Origin: Entomortierella parvispora
Taxonomy: Eukaryota > Mortierellomycota > Mortierellomycetes > Mortierellales > Mortierellaceae
NCBI GenBank assembly: GCA_963573315.1
Contig: OY752150.1
Span: forward strand, 992,001-1,056,000
DNA: 64,000 nt
Direction of reading: 5' to 3'
A model generated the notes under the pieces. The model did not search any database, was not told the origin of the DNA, and was given only the letters and a program-made list of their open reading frames with translations. Position numbers and translations under genes: made by a program. Positions 1 to 10,747 of this stretch are shown here, one piece after another; position 1 is the stretch's first letter, and each line of letters opens with the position of its first letter.

Positions 1-378
1 TGATTATGTGACGAATTGATATCGCGCCTGCCACTCTATGCCCAAAGTTCAGGACTGACAGCGTTATCATGATGAATATCCCTGCTGGCTGGTGACGGCA
101 GTCGTTCACATCCTTCACAGTAACGGCGGGTAGCAGTTGGAAATAAGGCGATCATGTCGGCCTGGCCACATCCGGGTCATTCCAGAAAGACCTCGCCCAA
201 AATCTTTTTCATCCAGGAGTTCCTTTTGGGACGCTAACGAGGATGAACCCAACGAACTGAACGTCGATGACGAGATGCTTGCGGGAAAGATGCGTTTGTA
301 TTGACAAAACGCGAGAGTACTCTGGTATCATTTTGTCCCTTTCTACATGTTGCCGGACAGAATGTCTATAGTATTTAC
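1..378. other. Left edge: presumed large intron of the NCS-1 gene
   Basis: No continuation of the calcium sensor can be read here. On the plus strand the frame ending at 303 is open from 134 and closes with an acidic stretch (DANEDEPNELNVDDEM, then LAGKMRLY). It has no ATG or clear exon boundary, so it is noted but not called. Confidence 0.4.
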
Positions 379-564
379 CATTGCTGAAGCTCCTTCTTGT
401 CGACTGCAGGGAGAGAACGAAGAAAAGAAGTCCGTCCGTTAGAAATGAGCCAGCAGTGAGTGTTCCTGTAATGACCAGAAGAAAAGACGACGTGACTTAC
501 AGTTGGTGGTGCGTTGGAGTTCCTTGAGCTCCTCTGTGCTCAATTTACTTTGAGATTTACCCAT
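379..564 (-). CDS. NCS1: Neuronal calcium sensor-1 / frequenin-like EF-hand protein, 5' part only
   Basis: Small myristoylated calcium sensor that in yeasts activates phosphatidylinositol 4-kinase at Golgi membranes. Two coding exons are visible: 501..564 (start at 564, 21 codons plus one base) and a 25-nt exon 379..403. The join reads MGKSQSKLSTEELKELQRTT, then N, then FDKKELQQW. This matches the start of the NCS-1 family, including the MGxxxS N-myristoylation signal (Gly2, Ser6). Donors are GTAAGT at 500 and GTAAAT at 378; the acceptor is CTGCAG at 404-409. The EF hands are absent: nothing matching the next exon (the family motif beginning YKGF) is found in 1-378 on either strand. The second intron must therefore exceed 370 bp and the rest of the gene lies off the window, or the sequence is broken here. 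Confidence 0.88.
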
Positions 565-3500
565 GGTGAACGGTCTGGTTGAGAGGAAGGATGGGAGAGA
601 GGTGTAAGGGGGGGTGGCGAGGGAAGGTAAGGCTATAAAAGAGAGGGAGAAAGGAAAGGAAAGGAAAGGAAAGGAGAAAATGGAAGCGAGGGAAGGGAAG
701 GGGAGAAAAGACAGAATGACAGAATGAAAGAAGAAAGAGAACGAGAGGAATGGATGGATTCGATGGAAGAGGCGCACAACAGCAGCAGAGAGAGGCAGAG
801 GGAATGAGAGTCGTTCCCAGCCAGCCGTTGCTTTGCCACGGTGGCCGGCGGCGCTGATTCTTTGGGCCGTGGGTGCTCTTTTTCTCACCTCCGCTTCTCC
901 TTCTGCCCCTTCTTTGTCTTCCATGGACCAAGAGACCAGACTGCCTGCACTGCGACAGTGCCCGTTGGGTGGCCGTGTCTCTTTTTTCCCTCGCGGAGTC
1001 GCGGCCGTGGTCAGTCGTCACATGACATAAAGTCACGTGACCACCAAGAGCTTTGGTGGCGTTTTTTTTTTTTTTTTTTTGGTACCTTCTTGTCTCCTTG
1101 AGTGAGTAAAAGAACAGATGATAGACAGAACATGGCCCAAAGAGAGGAGGAAGAGACAGGACAAGGCACAACGAAAAGAGAAGAGTCAGAACATGTCGTT
1201 TTGTAGACAATATGTTGACATACCGAGATGTTGACTTGTTGACATGTGGACATGCCGAGTCGTTGAGATGAAATGAAGAATCTGAAGAACAACAAAAGCA
1301 GTTACATCTGTAGAAACAAAGGCAGAGTAAAACAAAGGCAAGTCCAGACTGGCGCCAGTATATGCATATCCCACGAGCTCTTTTATAAAGATAAGGGCCA
1401 AGGAGGTGATGGATAGATGGCGACGGAAGTACGCCGAATCCGTGATTGTTGGTGTCTTTTCTGTGTAACCATGGGAGCCAGGAAGCGGGATCCAATTGAA
1501 GACGACAAACGGCATTTCAGCTGAGATGCACGTTGTCTTTTTTTTTTATCGCCCACTACAAAAGTACAGTGTATACTGCAAACAATGAACGATCAATTGC
1601 TTGCTTGACAAGATTGTTCTTAGAAAAACCCCATCTCTAATCTCGTCACACAACACAGAAAAGTGGGACCAGTGAATCTTGGTCTTGTGGGTGCCTTCTG
1701 GAACTTCGATTTCTAACCTTTTGGTTCTGATCGGGGCTTTGCTTTATCTGCCTTCTGCTTGGACCATCCTGAGAGACAATAATAATAATGTCGGACACAA
1801 TATTATTGATATAAACCTTAAGAGTCCTTGGGAACCGAGGCCACTGTCATGAGCATGTGGGTCCGACAAAAAGAATCAAGACCACCGTCATCTTCACAAG
1901 GATGGCGATCGAATTGTAGGTTTTCACATCACATCATAAAAATAGCGCGATAGAACCAACTCTTGGGCCATGCTCCCTCGCTCTTGGGATAGAGACGATA
2001 AATTTCGATTGACCCGAGAGCCGGCCGGTATCTTTTGATGGTCCAGATGGGGGACGGAGCGACATGAGATCCGGACTGGCTGTTTGGCATGTGCTCAATC
2101 GGGGATCCACTTTGTTGTCCTCTTCTATCTTCTATTCAACCTCTCCTCATGAACCGTGCGAGAAAACAAAATAAAAATAAGTTGATCCGCAAGAAGAGGG
2201 AAGCAAGGGCAAATCTAGCCTCGTATCATTGCTGTAGCGTATTCATGAGTTTATGATTAGAGCAATGGAATGAGTGTCATTGATGCTGACATATCCTGCA
2301 CCCACACGCCACGCAACGCATCCCTGCACAAAAAAACATCAGTGCACTTCCGACTTCTCCACGGTTTTGGTTCCGTTCAACAGATTCTGTACTCACGTGC
2401 AACCAACCCCAGCTGCGCGACCGCCGCAATAAGTCATCACATAGAAAGTTGCTCGCCTCAAGCTCTTCAATGGTTCAAGAATATAGCCTCGGTGCCACCT
2501 TGACAATGACCCAAGCAAGGCAGGGATGGAGGATCTAACGCAATCCGCTCTTCTTTCTTCGGCAACAATTTGCCTTTTTCTTTGTTTTTGGAACGCAGCT
2601 GCAATCACCGAGTTTAGGGAATCTGCGGGGAGAAGGGACGGAGTGAAAGAAGTGTGGGCGAAGAGAAAAGGACAAGACCAGAGGATGTGGAAGAGAAGGC
2701 CCTTCTGTTTCGAACCTGTTTAGGCTCTCATTGACATTTGACAACTGCTGAACAAACAGAGTCTGAACCATGTCTGAAAAAGTGCTCTTCCTCCTCTCTC
2801 TTTGATTTATTTCTCGCAGGAAAGACAAGACTACAGAGGAGATACACTCGACAGCAGACCGTGCCGGCATGTTGAAGTGGAGAATCAACAGAGAGCAAGC
2901 ACAAGGCACCACGAAAGGAATAGAAACGCGCTGGAAGCGTGTATTTTTTTTTTTTTGTTCCACAAGACCGACTGTTGGTCGTCGGTTTGTTCCCGGACAA
3001 TCAAGACGGACAAACAAAACAGGACCTTGCACCATCCTTTCCTGACGACTCTTGCGCAAGTTGCCGAGCATTGGCTGAAGAGTGAACGATTTTTCAGGGC
3101 GTCAAAAAGTAGAACAAGTGACCAACAGACATTTCGAGTCAACAACAACGCTCATCAGGAAGCACAACCTGTGGAGGCATAAGGTCTTGCTGTGGTGTTG
3201 AATACGAAACAACCCAAGAAGTCATGTCAGGGAATCAGCGCAAAAAAAAGAAGGCCAGGAATAGGCCAGTTGTTTATGAAGTTGTTTGTTTGTTTGTGAG
3301 AGTCGAATTGCATTTGTCTTTGTGTTTGCGCTGAACTGTGGGAGAGGAGAGTGCGGGGGAGGGGTGGGGGATGTTTTGTTATGTGGAGCAGGATACGAGG
3401 ATATTCTCGAGGGGCAGAGTGACTGACTGGACTGATAACGGCAGACAATGAACCCGGCGAGCAATTGGCGATTACAGAAGACCGACAGAAGACCGAGTGA

Positions 3501-4300
3501 TTCGAACAGGCAAGTCCGAGACGCAAACGGCAAGAAGCAAGGGCCGAGCATTCAGCCTATCTGTCCGCGACTGGTCTTCTCGCAGCAGACTAGTCTACAT
3601 GCATGTATCGACGACAAGCAAGCCAAGGCGAGGCGAGGCATGGCACGAGAAACCAAGACGAGGCAAATGCAAACGCAAACACAAAAGCAAAGCACATGTT
3701 GCGCCCAGTCCACAGACACAGTTCGCGAACCCAAAACTTGGCCAGCGCTCATTCAGAGTTCGATTCAATGGCGGATGTCCCTCTGTCCTTTTGTTTAGCG
3801 GCCATCCAGTGTATTTCATTTTCAAGTAATGAAGAAGGGTGTGTAACCGAGCCTTGCTGCTCCACGGTCTTCTGTCTGACTGCTGCGAGTTGTCTTGTGC
3901 AAGTGGAGAGAGACGTGAGAGCACAGTGGGTGTGCTCCTCCTTCTCCTACTGTAGTCGTCCAGCAGGTGTCAAGGACGAGACAGACCAGCCGAAAGCAAG
4001 AACGAGGGAAGAAAGGAAAAAGAAACACTCCGACCCTCTCTTTGCTGGCGGATGAACAGCGAAGGAGCAGCAAAAGGCGAAGGAACACCATATAAAACCG
4101 CCCGTCTCCCCCGCGCGACTCTCTTCTTTTTCTTTTCCTTCTTTTCTCTCTCATCGAACTGATCCCATCCAATCACGCCCCCTCCTCGCCATCCCTCTCA
4201 TCCTCCACCCTACCCTCACTTTCTTTTCTCAGTGCTGTAGAAAGAATCCTTTGCTTCCACTCTCTCTCCCCCATTCTCATCCTCATTATATAACTGCATC
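565..4300. other. Long intergenic region between the divergent NCS-1 and acyl-CoA synthetase genes
   Basis: 3.7 kb with no gene I can support. It holds the purine-rich leader side of NCS-1 (AAAGG repeats near 651-676), a 19-T run at 1062-1080, a TATAAAA on the minus strand at 1381-1387, and a pyrimidine-rich leader before 4301. The open frames here (for example 557..1495 minus and 2535..3071 minus) are low-complexity and match no family known to me. Confidence 0.6.
4091..4097 (+). promoter_or_regulatory. TATA box of the acyl-CoA synthetase gene
   Basis: TATAAAA lies 204 bp before the start codon and is followed by a C/T-rich leader, a typical fungal core promoter layout. Position and sequence only; no mapped start site. 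Confidence 0.6.
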
Positions 4301-4711
4301 ATGACAAAGTGCCTCACTGTCGAAGTCGGCCCAACCGACGTCCAGGGCGAGACCCGTATCCGTCGTTCCGTCCTCTCTGCCAAGCGCCTCATGTCCTCTC
4401 CCCAGGACGATGTCAAGACCCTGTTCGATGTCTTCAACCACTCTGTCAAGGTCCGCCCAAAACTCAACGCCATGGGCTACCGTAAGGTCATTAAGGTCGT
4501 CGAGGAGGAGAAGGAGGTGACCAAGATTGTTGGAGGCGAGGAAGTCAAGGAGAAGAAGACTTGGAAGTTTGTCAAGTTGTCTGGCTACCACTGGTTGACC
4601 TACGAGGCTGCCAAGCATGTAGTTGACTCTATCGGTTGCGGTCTCCGCAAGTTTGGCGTTCAGCCCAAGGACAAGATGACCGTCTTTGGTTCCACCAGGT
4701 AAGGAGAAAAC

Positions 4712-4751
<40 letters not shown>

Positions 4752-7006
4752 CACGTAGCAAGCTCGACCATTTGAAGATCCACGAAGGAGGCAATCAAAC
4801 CAGCAAAAGCGGGATTTAGAACCAGAAGGGGAGTGAAAGAAAAAGGATTTCTTTTCGAAGAAAACGGTACTTACTAGCAGGAGTGGAGAATGAAAAAACA
4901 GTGGAGTGCGCTCCTGTGGGAGAATAGGGTCAGGACAAGTCAGGCTAGTCTGGGATGTTGCAGAGTGTGGAAGGATTGCGCGGCCCTGTCGGTCCGTCTG
5001 ACTGTTTGTCGTCGGCTCTCGTGAATGTGATTGTGGGAGGAAGGAGGTGACGAGATGGACCGAATTGGACCGCACGGAACCAGGGCCGAGGCGGGCCTTG
5101 AATCATCTTCACGCTGACCTTTCTACTCCTGCAACAATTCGGTGCAATGCGATGCGGTGCAGTGCGGCGGTGAAAAGTAGTTTTGAAAAAATGCATCGAA
5201 AATGACAACTGACTGAATGACCGCTGCCCAATTGTTTTTCCTCTCCTTAGTGCCAACTGGCTGTTGGTTGCCCATGGTGCCTTCACCCAATCCATCACTA
5301 TCGTCACTGCCTACGACACCTTGGGCGAGGATGGTCTCTTGCACTCAATGAACGAAGCCGAGGTCGCCACCGCCTACACCAACGCCGATTTGCTCAACAC
5401 CATCAAGAACGTTGCTGGAAAGTGCCCCACTCTCAAGAAGATCATCTACGACGGCGAGGCCAAGCCCGCTGATGTCATTGCCCTCAAAGAGGCCCACCCT
5501 CACTTGGAGCTCATCACGCTCGAGGAGTTGAAGCAGCTCGGTGAAGATAACCCAGTTGAGCCTACCCCTCCTGCAGCCAAGGATTACTGCTGTATCATGT
5601 ACACCTCTGGATCGACCGGTAACCCCAAGGGAGTTTTGCTCACCCACGGCAACTTGGTTGCTGCCAGTACGTATTCTCCTATTATGTTCTCTGCATGAAT
5701 CACCTGTCCCTGACTGCGAAGTCAGTCGGTCGGTCGGTAAGCGAAGGGCCGTCTCTCACCATTTCTTGTATTTCCTTTTCTAGTTGGTGGAGTGAACAAG
5801 ATGTTGACAAAGTACGTACACGAGGGAGATGTCTTGCTCGCCTACTTGCCTTTGGCTCACGTCCTCGAGTTCCTTGTCGAGAACGTTTGCTTGTTCTGGG
5901 GAGTGACTCTTGGTTACGGTACCGTCCGTACCTTGACCGATTCGTCTGTTCGCGAGTGTCAGGGAGATATCAAGGAGTTGCGCCCCACCCTCATGACCGG
6001 TGTCCCTGCTGTGTGGGAGACCATTCGCAAGGGAGTGTTGGCTCAAGTCAGCCAGGGATCTCCTCTTGTCCAAAAGATTTTCCATGCTGCTTTGAACGCC
6101 AAGGCATGGTGCTTGGACAACAACTTGAGCGCCTTGACTGGTGTTTTTGATGCTGTTGTGTTCAACAAGGTCAAGCAGCAGACTGGAGGTCGCCTTCGCT
6201 TCGCCCTTTCTGGAGGTGCTCCCATTTCGCAGGAAACTCAACGTTTCTTGAGCACTGCCTTGTGCCCTATTCTCCAGGGATACGGTATGACCGAGTCGTG
6301 CGGTATGTGCGCCATCTTGACGCCCGATGTTTTCAACTATGGCCGTGTCGGATCGCCCGTGCCCTGCACTGAAGTCAAGCTGGTTGATGTTCCTGATGCG
6401 GGATACTTCTCGTCTGACTCTCCTCGCCCTCGCGGAGAGGTCTGCATTCGTGGACCCTCGATCACTGCTGGATACTTCAAGAACCCCGAGGAGACATCTG
6501 CTACTTTGACTGCCGATCGCTGGTTGAAGACTGGTGATATTGGTGAGTGGCACCCTGACGGCACGATCTCGATTATCGATCGCAAGAAGAACTTGGTCAA
6601 GTTGTCGCACGGAGAGTACATTGCCTTGGAGAAGCTCGAGTCTGTTTACAAGAGCACGGCTTACTGCAACAACATTTGCGTGTACGCTGATTCGATGCAG
6701 TCTAAGCCTGTCGCTTTGATTGTGGCGAGCGAGCCCCGTATCTTGGAATTGGCCAAGGCCAAGGGAATTGAGAGCCGGGACTTTGCTGAGCTCTGCAAGG
6801 ATCGCGTTATCGTCAAGGGCGTCCTGGATGCTTGCTTGGCCACGGCCAAGCGCGCTGGTCTCAAGCCCGCCGAGATGTTGCAGGGTGTCTACTTGGAATC
6901 CGAGGAGTGGACCGCTCAGGCTGGCCTGTTGACCGCTGCTCAAAAGTTGAAGCGCAAGGAGATCAACCAGGCTTATGTTGCCGAGATCAAGACCCTCTAC
7001 TCTTAA
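4301..7006 (+). CDS. Long-chain-fatty-acid-CoA ligase
   Basis: Activates long-chain fatty acids to acyl-CoA with ATP (acyl-adenylate route) for lipid synthesis, remodelling or peroxisomal oxidation. CDS join(4301..4698,5251..5666,5784..7006), 678 aa, in range for FAA1/FAA4-type enzymes. ANL-superfamily motifs are in order: the ATP/AMP loop YTSGSTGNPKG near residue 250, GYGMTES near 437, and KTGDIGEW near 521. Both junctions are phase-exact: AG|T at 4698/5251 and A|TT at 5666/5784. The start is the first ATG after a TATA box and pyrimidine-rich leader. Intron 1 is 551 bp and carries a run of 35 A just after the donor. The C-terminus (AEIKTLYS) shows no clear PTS1 signal, so an ER or lipid-droplet enzyme is more likely than a peroxisomal matrix one; that is inference. 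A 450-aa antisense open frame over exon 3 is a shadow. Confidence 0.96.
4713..4747 (+). repeat. Run of 35 A inside intron 1 of the acyl-CoA ligase gene
   Basis: Homopolymer beginning 14 nt after the intron's first base. Its length is likely to vary between isolates and between assemblies. Confidence 0.9.
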
Positions 7007-7468
7007 GCGGGAAAACGCAAACGCCACAACTTTTTTTTTTTGATTGGATTCTCTCCCTCTCTCGCCTTCATGAACAACCAAAAGAGGAGACCCTTTCCAA
7101 AACACTACAATCGAACTATGATCCCCTTCCACCTTCCACCCCTTCTACATAATTATCTATACCCTTGAGAAGTAAAGCTTTTTTTTTTCTTTTTGCTTCA
7201 CCAAAGATGAATAAAAAAAAAACTAAACCCAGCCTTGGATCTTCTTTCACGCGCAACACAGACAGGATGGAGGGGTAAAATATTATTTTTTTTTCTACAT
7301 GAGGGTCAATCCTGTTTGTTTGTTTCTTTCTTTCTTTTTTTCCATCACTGCCAGGGGTGTGTGTAAGTATGAAATGGGTTGATGCAGGGAAGGAAGGAAG
7401 GAAGGAGGGGTCCAAAATGCGGAGCAGAGTTGGTGGTGGTGGGGAGAGGGGGAGATGTGTGCGGTCGT
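7007..7468. other. Convergent 3' region (acyl-CoA ligase / GlcNAc-6-P deacetylase)
   Basis: 462 bp of T-rich and A-rich runs (7029-7040, 7181-7189, 7208-7218) consistent with two facing 3' UTRs and polyadenylation sites. No open frame of interest. Confidence 0.6.
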
Positions 7469-9716
7469 CTAAAACTTCTCGGTCACTTCGACGTCGATAG
7501 AGTCCAGCTCGACCTCCTCTCCAGCAACAAAGACACGTTTCACAAACAAGTCATCATCCAAGAAAACCAGGTCGGCATCCGCGCCAGGCTTGATAACTCC
7601 CTTGGTGTCCTGGATGCCCAACAACACAGCAGGGTGCAATGTCACGGCCTCAAGAGCCTCAATTAGTGTACAAGAAGTGAATTGGATAAAGTTGCGGATG
7701 CAGGCATCCAAAGTGATGACACTGCCGGCCAACGTATCCGTGCCCTCAATATACACGCGGTCCTCCTCCTTGGTCACGTTCATGTTACCCAGTTGGTAGT
7801 TGCCGGGGGAAAGACCCATGGCGGACATGGCATCCGTGACCAAAATCACACCCTCGGGGTGAGAATCGTATGCAATCTTGACAGAGTTGGGATGGACATG
7901 AATACCATCGCAGATCAATCCGTAGTAAGGTCGGGGCAAGTCGAAACGGGAGCCCAAAAGGCCAATCACACCAGGATCGCGGTGGTGGAACTGGGGCATG
8001 GCATTGAACAGATGGGTGATAAAAGTCGCGCCGTTCTGGACCGCCTGCTCCGCCTGGGAGATGTTGGCCATAGAGTGACCGACAGAGACTGTGATACCAG
8101 CCTTGACAAGATCGGGAATGCTCTCCATAATGCCCTCGAGCTCGGGTGCGCAGGTGATGATCTTGACAGAGTTGAGGTTTTCATGACTGAGTTTGCTCTG
8201 GGCCTCGGGCGTCTCGCCCTCAAGTCCATAGACGTCCTTGAAGTCGCTATATCCGTTCTTGGCCGAGGCCTGGAGAACCTTGAGCTCGTGGGCTCCAATG
8301 CGGGCCTCGTTGATAAATGGTCCCTCGACGTGGGCACCGAGCATGGTGGCGCCGGTGGTGGAGGATCCGGCTCTTGGCTTCAAGTGCGAGAGAACCTGTT
8401 CCAGCAAAAAGGAAGGGGTAAGGTTTGTGGTCGGCAACCATGCTGTTGGCTGAGATTTGTGTTTTCGGTTGTTTTTCTATTTTGTCGGTCCTGTTTCATA
8501 TCTCTCGACAAGTCCGCAAAGGAAGCTTGTATGAATGTGTGTCTGTCTGCAAGATAATGCAGATGGTGGCGGCAGAGGGATGATGTTATTGCTGTTGCTT
8601 TTGTTGTTGTTGTTGTTGTTGGGCCACTGTGGTTCTCCTGACTTTTATCTGCCCTCACGGTCAGTCCTTTTTCAGTAAAGGAAGTAGAGGGAGTGTCCAG
8701 GTGGAGCTTTTGCCTTACCTTGTGATACACAGCAGCGGAGGACGAGACGATGGTAGGGCAGTAAGAGGTAGTTCCATACTTGAGCAGACCGCGGTTGACC
8801 TTGAGAAGATCCTTCTCATAAGTATCGTGGTCTGAGGGAACAGAAAAATCAACGCCAAAAGCACCTGAGGGGACAACACAATTTCAAACAAAAGAAGAAA
8901 AACAAGATTAGACAGAGATAACAGATCATGGTTTGGCCTGGTTGGCTCTTTTCTGGGGGATGTTACGACATGGGATTTCGCTCCTTTTTCTCTCTCCCAC
9001 TTTTCTCCACGTTCTTGATTCAATTGCCACACGTATGAAGGCAACAAGGACACGCCGTTGCGCCCTGTTGGTGATGTCTTTTCGAGTCTTTAACATTGCT
9101 AGTTCTCTGTAGCTTAGTTGTTGTTTTGGGTAGCGATTGGTGCTCATGCGCTGGAGTGCCATGTGTTGTCATTGTTTGCGCGCACAAACAAACAAAACGG
9201 CAAGACAGCAAGGGTAGAGAGAGGGGAAGGGGATCGAGGTTCGAGCTCTATGGGAGAGTCGTACAAAAAAGAGGGCCATCTTGCTCCCCAAAAGAAAGAT
9301 TTTTCTCCCCACCATCCATCCACTCACATCTCCAAATTTAATAGACTCCCGTTCTTCTCTCTTTTCAGAAGGTATGCTTGCTTGAAAGAAGTCCATCTGC
9401 ACGTATGTTAGACTAGTCTGCCTGTCCCCTTACCGTTAATCTGCGCCTCAATGAACCCTGGGACGACCAACAATCCGCCAGCATCAAGGACTGTGTCAGG
9501 GAGGCGCTTCTGGTACCAGAAGAACTTGTGAGGGTCGATAATCTTTCCTCCCTGAATCCAGATGGCGTCGTGTTCAACAATCTTGTGGTCCCGAAGGATT
9601 TTGCAGTTTGTGATCTTGATCACCTTTGGCTCGTTGTCCGAGATGGGTGTGGAAGGCTCGGGTGAGGCCGGGGCCGAGGTCAAGGCGTTGGTCTGGAGTG
9701 CAACAGGGTATTGCAT
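7469..9716 (-). CDS. nagA: N-acetylglucosamine-6-phosphate deacetylase
   Basis: Metal-dependent amidohydrolase that converts GlcNAc-6-phosphate to glucosamine-6-phosphate plus acetate, feeding chitin-derived amino sugar into glycolysis or UDP-GlcNAc synthesis. CDS complement(join(7469..8395,8719..8864,9434..9716)), 451 aa. Visible motifs: AHVEGPF (metal-ligand Glu167), VGHSMA (His250), THLFNAM (His271), and VTDAMSAMG carrying the catalytic Asp331. DGIHVHP lies between them. Junctions are phase 1 (G|GT) then phase 0. The introns are 569 and 323 bp, long for this window. The N-terminus has about 30 Ser/Pro-rich residues before the beta-sandwich strand typical of the family. The neighbouring chitin deacetylase at 16.5 kb suggests related amino-sugar use, but the two are not adjacent. 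Confidence 0.96.
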
Positions 9717-10747
9717 TGTGAATAATATATGTATGATATGCGGTTAGAAGACGACAGGGGAGGCGTGTGTTGGTGGTGATGGAATTGGGGGGATGAATGA
9801 AGAAAGGATGGATGGGAGCGAGAACGGGAGGGGGAAAGGGGGGAAGGAAGTGTGGGGTAAAATGAAAAGAAGGAAGAGAGGAGAAAAGAAGAAAGGAACA
9901 GAAAAAAGCAGAGAGACAAAATATTTTTTGTTACCCACTGATTCGGGCAGGCAGGCAGACAGACAGACAGACAGCAAGTCCGTCCGTCAGTCAATACATC
10001 GCGGACTGAATAATGATCGGGTCGAGGGAAAGAAGGCGACACCATCAAGGGACTCACCCTGCTCAAAGAGTGGGGGGAGAGAATAAAGAAAAAGAGGCGA
10101 CGAATTGCATTCGAGCCCCGACGAGATAAGATCTCTTGTCGCTTTTATCTCGCGGCCAGAGCCCACTCTGTGTTCACTTTTTCTCTTTTTTCTTTGAGTG
10201 GGTGGATGGGTGGAGCCACTTGCCTTCTTTTGTGTCCTGGCCTGGGATAGGGCAGGCGCTACTCTTCTCTGGTGACGAAGGAACAAGAGCCGTGTCACTC
10301 ACTCCCCAGTTTCGCTTTCAATGAGGTCTGAAACAGGGCCGAATGGGCCGCCTTGACTGGCTTCGAATCATTACGACTTCCATGGCAACGTTCGTGTTGT
10401 TACAAAAAGGGACAGCGAGTGGATCTGGTCGTAGGACGGGAAGCGTAGGAACCAAAGAACTGAATAAGTCGGTGTGGGGGGTGGTTAATGGCCACAAAAC
10501 AGGTTCTTCCTCCAAGAGCCAGGGGCAGAGCCGCCAGGACGTCTGTGCACTTTCGCCGCACTGCAGAGAGGGACATGCACGATAAGATATCTGCTCCTTC
10601 TCCGCCAGAAGTCTAAGCAGCCTCCTTTCCAAAACCTTTACCTCTTCCACCCCCATGCCCCACAACACCATTCCTTATGTTTTTTGCATTTTAATATGGA
10701 TGTCGGCCGTCTTCTATCTTTCGTTGCGTGCGTGTGTGTATTTTTTT
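9717..10747. other. Intergenic region upstream of the GlcNAc-6-P deacetylase gene
   Basis: About 1 kb. Purine-rich on the plus strand (9793-9920) with a CAGG/CAGA tandem near 9946-9975. No supported gene; the open frames are compositional. Confidence 0.6.

Noticed and set aside
557-1495. 312-aa minus-strand frame
   Set aside because: Low-complexity translation of the purine-rich NCS-1 leader region, overlapping the real NCS-1 start in another frame.
2535-3071. 178-aa minus-strand frame and overlapping frames in 2.2-4.1 kb
   Set aside because: Overlapping frames on both strands with no conserved motif, splice-consistent structure or family resemblance.
5780-7132. 450-aa minus-strand open frame across acyl-CoA ligase exon 3
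   Set aside because: Exact antisense of a conserved enzyme. The open frame comes from its codon bias; no family features.
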